A stretch of DNA of 25,254 nucleotides from a virus. A program made the position numbers and the translations under genes. Positions 15,001-25,254 of the stretch are shown here, one piece after another. The stretch covers positions 1 to 25,254 of the IMG/VR virus record IMGVR_UViG_3300027906_000143; one strand, written 5' to 3'. Under the pieces are notes generated by a model. It did not search any database, was not told where the DNA came from, and worked only from the letters and a program-made list of their open reading frames with translations. Position 1 is the first letter of the stretch; each line of letters begins with the position of its first letter.

Positions 15001-18000
15001 CCATCAGTTACACTCCTTACGCTGAGCCAGTTGTGGATGTGTGCTGATGGTAATTAAATTTACACACCAGAATCGGATATGAAGTACCCTTCTCATCGCC
15101 TTGATCTCCACCCAAGTAATCAATAATTCTGATTGGGTTCTGAGCATCAGTGCTAATTTCAGAAATATCCAAAGCTACACGACTAATATTTAGTGAAGTG
15201 TTTGGAGCGGTCTGAACGAAAAGTGTATTCTTGCCATAGACATCGCCAACATTTGTAGGCGCACCATCAGCTTGGATAGTGAACAGTACATTTGGGTCAT
15301 CTACGACAAACGCCATTGCGTCAGACGCAACGGTGCTAGCAGGCCATTTTTGTGAAAACACTTTTTGGCCTGAGTTAGGATCGGTGTATGAACACCCCAT
15401 GAAAACACCGACCATATCGATTTCGGTGGAATCATCACCTGTACCAGCCTGCTTTTGAATGGTGGTTGTTGTACCATTATCTACAAGCTGGGCGACATCG
15501 CCAGTGCAAATAGTGGTAGCGTAACCTGACGCAATTGGGTACTGGCGGAAAACTTCCAGTGAGCCAGAGTCCAATTTACCAATCGGGCGCAGACCGAAGG
15601 GAGCAGCAACTGAAGACATATTGTCTCTCCTCTCATCTACTCAATAGTTAAACACGGTAAGCACCCATTATTGGTTACTTACCAAACGAAGTTTTTGTCG
15701 TCCTTTCGGGCTGCATCATAGGCATTCTTGGATCAGACTGCTTGAGATAGCTGTTATCAACTGCCTCAATCTGATTTGCATTCATGCCATCGTGAGCTTC
15801 CCTTCGGGAGTCAACATATTCGGTTGAGTTCTCGCAAAGTAGCAATCCTCCAACCTCAACATTACCTTGAAATCGAGAGTCGATATCAGGCAACACTTGT
15901 AATTCAGGATGGTCCTCTGCCTTAACTGGCGTCCAACCCTCACGAAATTTAGCCGACACATTGGTGTTGTCACTGTTACCCAGAGTTGATGTGCGAATCC
16001 AGCGGTACTCTACACCATCGCGTGGATCGGGGGTTGGTAACATGCCCGGCCTTTGCCAAGTTTTTTTACGAGCTTGTGTTTCTCTAGACTCGTTTGAGCG
16101 TGGGGTTCTGTTAGACATTAGATGCCTCCTTCAAGAGTTGCGCCGCATATTGTTCTGCCGTAAGGCCAAGTCTCTTGGCGAGTGAGACCTGTGTTGAGGT
16201 TAATTGCACTCTGCGTGGTTTCTTTGCACTTCGCTGGGCGGGGGCAACCACGGAACCAGTTTGACGAACAGGTGCAGCCTCAACTTGCTGCCCATCAAAC
16301 TTGTCTGGGAAAGTCTTTCTCATGGCTTCATCAATCTTTTGATAATATTCATCAGTAGATGTATGAACGCCCTCTCTCACTAATCTTTCGTGAACTCCGA
16401 AGGCATAGCCAGTCATTTCTGTATCACTTCCAAACCATTCATTCTTTGATGCCCACTCCTTAGTACGGGAGTCAGGCTCTTGAACTTCCGGTTTCGCCTC
16501 AAGATGAGCAGGCATTTTCTGCTCAGCAGAAGGCGTTGGCTTGAAAGACTCAACCCTAAACTTTTCATTTTGAAGGGCGCTTAACTTTTCCTGAGCTTCA
16601 ATTAGCTTATCAGGATCACCTGTTTCGTAGGCTTCCTTATAAGACGATTTTGCTCTTTCAAGCTCTGCGTCAACCCTGCCCTTCGCTTGCTCTACAAGAA
16701 CTCCCTCTCCTTCTTCGAGGCTCTTGCGTAACTTTTTATTTTCTTCAGTTATGTTTCTGGCGTAGTTGACTGCCTCTTCACGGAGTCTTGACGCTTCTTC
16801 TTTTCTGCGCCTCTCTTCGTGAAACTCAAACTTTAACTGCTTTATACGTTTTTGGACGCTATCACTGTAATTGGCAATCTCATCGTCTTCTGGTATCTGC
16901 GCTTCCGCATCTTCAGCACGGCGAGGCTTGCCTTTATCCTCTTCAGGAGTGTCGTCCACAATCTCTAATTCAAATCCAGAGTCATCAATTTCTTCAAACT
17001 GTTCCTCTGCAACTTCTTTTTGCGCTACTTCATTCATGCTCTTGTGTATCCCCTTGGGTCATCGACAACAGCCTCAACGGTGTCATCGTTAATGAGACGA
17101 AACTCCTGTTTCTCGATTTTAAACCTTGTGCCGGAATAAGACCGAAAAATTACGAAGTCACCTTCCTTGCAGTATGGGCCATTAGGAAACTTATCAGCGT
17201 CCTTGTATGCGTCTGGCCCAGCCTTAACTACAAAACCAATGACTGAAGCGGTCTGTTCCGCATTCTTCAGTGCATCTGGCATGTAGATGCCGGAATCTGT
17301 TTTCTCTTTAACCTCAAGCGGTTTAATCAAAAGTTTGTAGCCAGTCGGTTCTGGCATTTTGCGGGCGACATCATCGTCAACCGTTTTTTTAGCAGAATAC
17401 ATTTCTGTTCCTTTTGCAGTGATTCAGGTTCACAGTACCTTGCAGGGTTTTCGCCCTGAAAGTCTCCACATATGCAATATAACTCAATTATATCAGAAGC
17501 GGAAGCCTCACGCTTCTTCAAACTGTTTTTGTAAATCGAGTATATCCCTTTCAACAAGCGCGAGGGCCTCAACTTTGCCAACGAGTCTGATATACTCTTC
17601 GTGGTTTCCGCATCCGCCGGATGCCATATGGTCAGCGATATCATTCATATACACCCTGATTTTTTCTTTAATAACATCAAGTTCACTTGTCATCGATCTC
17701 CACCAAGTCCTTTGCCATTTCACGACCCAACTCTATACCCTGCTTAATATCTTCTCTTCGGGCTTTGTCGGTCTCTGTTGCCACTTTAACGCCAAGACGA
17801 GCGCCCTCACGCTTTTCTTCTGACTGCAAACGATCTTTTTGAACCTCAACGTTTGAAGCCTTGGACTCAATATCGGCCTGAAGCTTTGCAATATCAAGTT
17901 GTTTTTTATGTTGAAACTCTGCTTCTTTCAAAGACAACTCTCTTTGCTGGATTTGAGTAAGCGGGTCTTGCTGCTGTTGCTGGGCTTTCTTTTGTGCAAT

Positions 18001-21000
18001 TTCGGCCTGATCCTTGCGGAGCAATTTACCAGCAGCCTCAGCAGATAGCCTTGAAATTTCTATTTCAATATCTTCTGGCAAAGGCTTTTCCTCATCAGGC
18101 AACCCAACGCCAAGGTTCTTTTCTATTTCTTTTCTGTACTGGAAGGCAACATGCTCTGTGACATGAGCCGCCATAGAAGCCTGTATAGCGCCAGCAAAAG
18201 GAGACTGACCTATAATCTCTTGTAGCTTTGGGTCTTGCGCCGCAGCTAGATGAACCTGAATATGTGCTTCGTGATCCTGATACTTAAATGCCTTCACTGG
18301 CTCTTGCTTCAGCATAGCCATGTTTTCCGTTACAGGGTCTGATGGCTTTATGTCATCTGGAAGCTTAACAATCTCATCAGCATCTTTAATGCCAAGCACT
18401 TCAAGCATCTGACGATGCAGTTTACCCATATTGTAAAGATTTGGAGCTTGCTGAGCTAATTGCATAGCGGCCTGATACTGGACAACCCTTTGCGCCATTG
18501 TTGCAGCGTTAGGATCAGATACAGGTATAACATCAACACGCTTATCAAAGTCCTGCTGGCGGTTGAAGTCGCCTTCCATTTCATAATTATATTCTGGTGG
18601 CATGTAGTCACGGATGACCTTGGCAAGAATACGAAGTTCGTTTTTCAACGCCGCATGAAGACGAGCCTGAACGCCAGACATTACCTTCATGCTTCTTTCC
18701 ATCAATGCTAGCGTAGTCCCGACCGGAGCTTGCGGGTTGAGGTTTCCAACTTGTACATCAGCAACGGAGCCAATCCTTCGCCCCTCTTCCACGATATTTC
18801 CGAGCAACTGGTATAATACTGATGATGGTTCTTTGTAAGGAAGGAATGCAATCGAATCCCTAATTGCACCACCCGGTACGTCAACATCGCGGAACTCACC
18901 CGGCATGAGAGGCGAATCGTCACCTTTAATACGAAGTCCGCGAGCTTTAAGACCAGCGGGGAGGTTGCTGAGTGTGCCAGCGTCAATAAGCTGTCGAAGA
19001 ATACTTGTGGCGCTTTTAGCAAGACCACCAATAAGATGAATAAGACCCGTTCCATAGAACCCAAGGCCCGGTAAGTATCTATAGTGAACAAAGTGCGGTC
19101 TTTTACGCTTTTTAGGATCGTCTTCATACCAGTTCCTCCTTATGGACAAAATTGTCAAACTGGACTTATCGATGGTCACAACATACGGACGGGCCAATCC
19201 TTCTGCATCATCAAATGGCTCAGGAAGGTTAAGATCAGCATGAACCTCAAGAATAGTGTGCCGATCATCGTCCTCAAGAACGGCGGTCTCACCATCAATC
19301 TCATCATATTTTTCCTGAATATCCGAGTAGTCAGGTTCTGGAGCAGGAAGATCAACATCAATATAAAACCCAGCAACCTGAAGTTCTATTATTTCATTTT
19401 CTGTTTTCTTCATTACATGCGTATAACGAGGGCATGTAGCAAGATCAGCAGCGCCATATGAAACTACAAAATCCTCTGCTGGCACAAACATGGCGGCAGG
19501 GCGTTCATTGATAGGATCATAATAAACTTTCTTGAAAGACGATCCAGCAAGTGGAAGCCGGAATAACATCTGCTCTGTCTCGTCACGGTATTCAGTCATC
19601 TCCTCAGTCAGGAGATAATTCATTTCTGTTTCTACACGCTGGGCCTGTTCCTGTTTATCTAAATCCAGCTTTCCGACAATCTTGGTTCGCACCGGGCCTG
19701 AAGCCGGAAACAACTCTCCCATAGCCTGAGCCTGAAACCTTACAACAGCTTCCGTCAGGACGGGGTGAAAAACACCTGCGGCTCCTGCCCAAGGCTGTGT
19801 GCGTTCCTCTATCTTCATACCAAGAAGGTCTAGCCCTTTGACGTAACTACGCGCCCAATCTTTTCTGGACTGCCTATCTGAAATAAAGTCATCAACAAGC
19901 TCTGACGCAAGTCCCTCAAGATCACCTTCTTCCATAAACTCAGCTAAGTTGGCATCATGCTCAGGCCCCATTAACTGCTCTGTCATCTCACCATCGAAGT
20001 CAATAATCATTGACTCACCATCCATAGAAACACCTACGGCGTCTGGGTTAACAACTTCAATCTGCACCTCTTCGGTATCTTCCATATCAACCTCAGAGGG
20101 GATCATTTGTTTTTCAACGGCCATGTCAATTATCCTGTAGCTTGTCTAATTTTTCCATAATAACAGAATATCTACCGTGATGGCAGTGTGATAAATCATT
20201 CACAACAATCCATCCGTTCATTTCGTATTCCTTTACTTTGTCATGTATAACATATCGTAAAGTAAAACTTTTAGTAGTATTCAACTGGTCTTCTGTAAAC
20301 TGGTTCGTCATCCCATTCGTCCATAGAGCTTCTTATCCATCCACCCTGACGAAACCTCAGCAGCGCTTGAGTGGTGGAATCCACCAAGTCATCGTTATCT
20401 CCAGCAGGGAACGCCGCACACTCCTCAACAACCTCTTCAGCCCACCTAGTCGGTGGACACCATATAACACCAGACGCAAAAAGATCGCTTACAGCGTTAA
20501 CTCTGGCTATCTTATCCTGACCACGGGAGGGTGTAAACTCCGTAACAGGTATTCCCATAGCCCTTAACTCAAAAATAAGCGGAGAACCAGCGGCTTTTGC
20601 TTCAACAATCATCTGATCAGGCTCATATTCCCAATATTTGTCATATGCAGCACGTTTTAGCTCCGGAAACTCCAGTTTTTCCTTGTAAGCATCCAAAAGT
20701 ATCAAATTTGGCACTGTTTCACCCTGTTCATTCGGGTGATTGAAGATACCCCAAGTGGTACAAGCGGAATAATCCGCTCGCTGCGTTTTAAGGAACGCAG
20801 TATCCCAGCTTTGAATGATTGCTTCGCACGGTGGCGGGCTATCTCTATCCCATTCCTGCCACCATTCTCGCTTAATCAAGGCTCCTTCTTCAGAAGTTGG
20901 GTCCTGTTGGTACTGTGCAGACCATTTGGACACGGGTAATTCGGCTTTTAGTGCCTCTAACTGATCAACAGGCCAGAACTCAGGCCATAACGGGTCACCA

Positions 21001-24000
21001 GAAGGCATAATAGCGGGCAACTCAATCACTTCCCAGTCATCTGCACCCTGTCTTTGCGTGGCAGACTTCACGATTTGTCCGGTCAGGTCCCTTGTGGACC
21101 ACCTTGTCATCACTACAATGATCGCTCCACCCGGCTGTAAGCGCTGCCGTGGGCCTGATGTGTACCATTCATAGACTTTGTCGTAGACTTCGGGGTTGTA
21201 AGCCCCCAGTGCCGCCTCCTGCTCCGAATGGGGGTCGTCAATAATGAGAACGTCAGCACCTTTACCAGTAACTGCACCACCAACACCAATAGCAAAATAG
21301 TCACCTCGCTTGTTTGTGTTCCATCTTCCGGCAGCTTTTGAGTCCGAGGACAGGGATATGCCGGGAAATATTTGCTGGAAATCAGATTGATTAATAAGGT
21401 TTCTTACCTTACGGCCAAAACCCACAGCCAGTTCTGCTGTATGAGCAGTCTGAATGATTTTTTTCTCAGGATACCTGCCAAGAAACCATGCCGGAAACAG
21501 ATAGGACGCAAACTCCGACTTGGTATGTCGGGGTGGCATGTTGATAATCAGGCGCTTCAGATCACCATTAGCAACCCTTTCAAAGGCATCTGACATAATT
21601 GCATGGTGTTTACCACCTATGAAGCTAGGCCACATACGCTCAACAAACGGAAGAAACTCTGTTTTACAGGCTTCCTTCTTTTTCGCCTCATCCAGTTCTG
21701 TCAGAAGATCAAGTATCTCCTGTTTCTGATCAGGCGGAAGATTGGCTATCTTGCTGTTTATAGCTGCCAGTTGGCTCATGTTATGTGCGTAGTCCTTTAG
21801 CTTTAGGTTTCTCCAAAGGCACAGGGGGGTCGGCAGGAACAGCGTCTTTGTGCGGTTTTACCAATGGCAGCTTGGTCTCCAAACAGGTAGCCCCCCAATC
21901 TATTATCTCACCCTTATCCACTTTAGGTTCATGCAATCCCTTTACAACCTCCCATGTCGGACATTCCGTAACATGCTTGGAAAAAGACTTAATTTCCCCG
22001 TCCGGTGTTACGATTACGGAGAAGAAGACAAAAAAGGTATAGAACTCCATCACTCATCACCGTCACTTACGCACCTGTTAAGTAATACCGATTTAGCCAG
22101 TTCCAGCAGAAAAACCATATCAGCGGCCTTTCCATGAGATGTTGACATAAACAAATTTCCCTCATCTGTCCAGCCAACAACAACAGCCTCCGTCATTGTG
22201 ACCTCTTCACGAAGAACGCCAAACATCTCATATGGGTCTAATTCTTCTTTATCGTCCAGACCTACACCGCGAGGGAACTGAATAATATTGTCCGACAAAA
22301 ATTTCTCCCTCTCCCAAGATAATGACGGTGGGGGAGCTAGGGAGGAAGCTCAAAACCCCACCGGAGTCGCCGGGAGACTTAGCGACTCACAGGCAGTATA
22401 TATTAGATTACAGTCTATAACTAGGTATGTATATATATATAAATATAATCATTATACAGACTGTAAGATTCCTAGGGTCATATCCTGTAAAATACCCGGC
22501 ACTAATTTTTTATTGTACCCTAGTACAAATTTGCAAAGGGGGGGGTGTTGAAAAACTGTGGGTATTGGGTGTGTAGAACATCATGTAAGGGCGTGCGGTG
22601 TGCCAACCCGTTACAGGGGGGATCGGGGTAGGTGGGGGTCAGCCCTCCCCCAAACAATCGTGAGGAGGGTCACTCGCCCAGAATTGACGCCAGCCTCCGC
22701 TGAATGTCCGCTTCGATTTCATTCGCTGATCTGTCGGCCACGCTATCAGTCTCGACACGATCTGAGAACATGCCAATCGATCTGCCTAGCTGGGTTAAGC
22801 TTGCCACCCTTGCACTATCGCTCTCTGCTTCAAGTGCCTCAGTCTTGAGCCGATCAGTGATCCAGATTTTTAGGCGGTCATCGTCTGTGCGCTTCCGTGC
22901 GGTGATTTCCTCAGTTACCGCTTTTATCCTTAGTGAAACCTTAGTGTTCTCAGTCGCCAGCTTTGAGGCGTTTGTCCATACAGTGCTTGGCTTTGTCTTG
23001 GGGCTGACATTGTAGGCCTGTCGATAGGCCTCTGTCAGTGTTTCCCCATGACCTACCAGTTGGCAAAAATGTTCCTGTTTGCTTGTGAGCTTGTCAGTGT
23101 CACTGCTTACCAATTTCAAATAACTGGTCTTGTCTTTATCCTTACTCATGTATTCACCCCTATGTAAATGTGCCACCGAAATGCGCTAACGCTTGGTCGG
23201 GCTTTTCGATTTGTTCCCTCGTACAATGATAACACCGCCCCTCAAATCGCACTAGATCACCCCTATTTTCACGCCATATTTAGTCGAAAAAACTCAAAAT
23301 TTCAATTTTTTTATATAGCGTTTAAACGCCCATAGAAGCTCATACAGCGATTTTAGGTTTTTTGGTCACAATCATACACGGACTTCACTAGCCTATACTC
23401 ACAGATCAACCTCGCTCGTTTTCACGTTTTGTTCCAGCCGTGAACACATGGTGAACAAACTTGTTTGTGTACAAACAAATATTGGGGTGTTTTGAGGGTC
23501 AATTTGGGGTGTTTTGAGGGCTGGTGTTGCATAAATGTCACAGCATTAAAAAAAATAAAATAAAAATAATAAAGTGGGGGTCTCATTCGTTTTATGTACT
23601 GAGAGGAAAAAAATATCACGATCACACAATAATAATGGTTTCTGGATCGTCTACTACATAGGAGGAACACTACAACAAAACGCATAGGTCAAACGGCTAA
23701 CATTTGTACCCTGTGACAAATTAGTGCATTTAGACGCATTTAGTGTTTGCATGGGTGTTGCTATTGTGATCTAATGCGGTTGGAGTTTTTTTTTTGAAAT
23801 TTTTTAAGGAGGCTAACGCTACATTACCGGACACGCCCATCGGGGCGAGGGGCTAGCACCCCCGAAACTGGAACACCACCTGATTACCGCTTTGATAGCG
23901 TTCGGCTTATGTGCAAATCGGGGGTGTAGACTGAGGGCTTGGTTTAGCACCCATCCCATAACGTGACGGTTTAGATCACGCCAGATGAATACAACCTGTC

Positions 24001-25254
24001 GCTGGCATTGGTAGCCAGTTATGAAGAGTGACCGCGAAACAGGGAGACTGATACCATGAATTATTCAACTTACGCACCTGAGCATTCTGAGGCTTTTGCT
24101 GACGTTACACCGCTCCGAATTGAGACAATGCAAACGCTGGTAAATATGGGGCTGTTAAATAAATCAGCCATTGATATTGCAAGACATGAAAATCGTATTT
24201 GCAAATCAACAATAAATTTTGCTGTAAATCGTGCAGACAACCCAGAATATTTTATTCAACGATTTGAATTTAACCTTTTTAAATAGATGGGGGCTTTGCC
24301 CCCTCTTCTTTTGGGAGATTTTAATATGACTAGCATCAAACCAAATATGGACTGTGAAAACTGCTGGCTAATCGTCAATGAATTTGATGGAGACCATGCC
24401 TGTGATGAGTGCGTTGCTGACGCAAAGATACCTTATCTTTCAAAGCCTGATGGAACCAACAAAACTGAAATTGCCAGACAGATTGCTGAACAGCGCGGCT
24501 GGGATATTTACCAAGTAAAAATGTAATGGAGACTTTATATGACAAATAGAAAAGAAAAAGTACTGTCCACCTTTAAGGGCCAGATAGTAAAAGCCCACTT
24601 TGTAACAAAGAAGGGGAGCCGCGATTTCTGGGGCGTTCTTAAGCGTGAGGCGAGAGACCCAGACAACATAGTAACGGCATATGATTTCCGAAAAAAAGCG
24701 TATCGCCGTTTTAACCTCGACAATCACTTTGCAATCGCAAACGCGAGAAAGTGTGCGTCTTCACTCTTGGAAGGGATAACCGCATATGACTTACGCTGAA
24801 TATGTGAAGACCTACGAGGCAATGCTTACGATTTACCTCAAGGGCTATAAGCCCACAAACAATCCAACCGAAATAAAAATTATGGTTGATGCCGCCGACA
24901 AGATTGTCGATTTTGAAGAGGCTCACCCAGCGCATTCTGCAAAATACGAGGCGGCACACCCACAACACTATTCCAATTTCCAACCCTAACCCTTGGGGCA
25001 AAAGCCCCAGTGTCTGCGTCTGATGCTGACGTACCGATGAGCCGATAGCACGGCGAAACACTTAACCTTTAATGGAGACTGTCATGCAGACATCTACTGC
25101 AAAAAATTTACCTATCGATGCGGCTAACCTTACTGTCATCGGTGAGAACGAAAAGACTATCAAGGCTCTCAAAGAAAATTCAAAAGAGAGTTCTAAAGAG
25201 GCTAACAGCCGTAAACTTGATACCTACACCATTATGATTTCATGCGTTGCTAAG

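Overview
The window is part of a tailed bacteriophage genome (or a metagenomic phage contig), most likely a marine podovirus. A long run of virion genes lies on the minus strand (about 23150 down to 1): terminase small and large subunits, portal, GroES-like co-chaperonin, scaffold, HK97-type major capsid protein, adaptor/neck proteins and tail-fibre proteins. Short genes typical of oceanic phages lie between them. The combination of this gene order with a ring-hydroxylating oxygenase resembling methanesulfonate monooxygenase recalls the SAR116 phage HMO-2011 group. That assignment is from memory of the family and was not checked by search. There are no ribosomal genes, no tRNAs I can support, no integrase and no CRISPR array.

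Layout, read in the direction of late transcription (right to left). 23149-20126: terS, a regulatory gap, two small genes, terL and a small gene. 20124-17508: portal and a small coiled-coil gene. 17402-14099: GroES-like protein, scaffold, two structural proteins and the major capsid protein, preceded by a TGATATAAT promoter candidate. A terminator hairpin and a second extended -10 (TGCTATAAT) follow the capsid gene. 13977-11727: decoration-like proteins, a holin-like protein, an HNH-like protein and several very basic proteins. 11708-10495: a 40-residue membrane-anchored cysteine-rich peptide, then an oxygenase that keeps its mononuclear-iron site but has lost the Rieske cluster. 10492-8447: small membrane and cysteine-containing proteins plus one frameshifted basic gene. 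8447-1: adaptor proteins, a LysM protein, neck proteins, tail proteins sharing a repeated 63-residue domain, a carbohydrate-binding-like fibre protein, a glycine-rich adhesin, its likely chaperone, and a truncated tail protein at the left edge.

From about 24056 the genes switch to the plus strand: five short early-type genes with GGGAGA/GGAGACT ribosome-binding sites, the last running off the right edge. The 0.9-kb gap between the two arms is dense with signals: 17-bp direct repeats beside an A/T-rich tract, palindromes, two near-copies of a 16-bp palindromic operator-like motif (four in the window), a promoter candidate and folded RNA elements.

The most unusual features are: (1) a structure at 25009-25062 matching a type III hammerhead ribozyme apart from one core base, with a more degenerate relative at 23995-24043, each in the 5' leader of an early gene; (2) the Rieske-less oxygenase with its adjacent cysteine-rich membrane peptide; (3) the TTGTACCCTAGTACAA operator family; and (4) the 63-residue module inserted three times into two adjacent tail genes.
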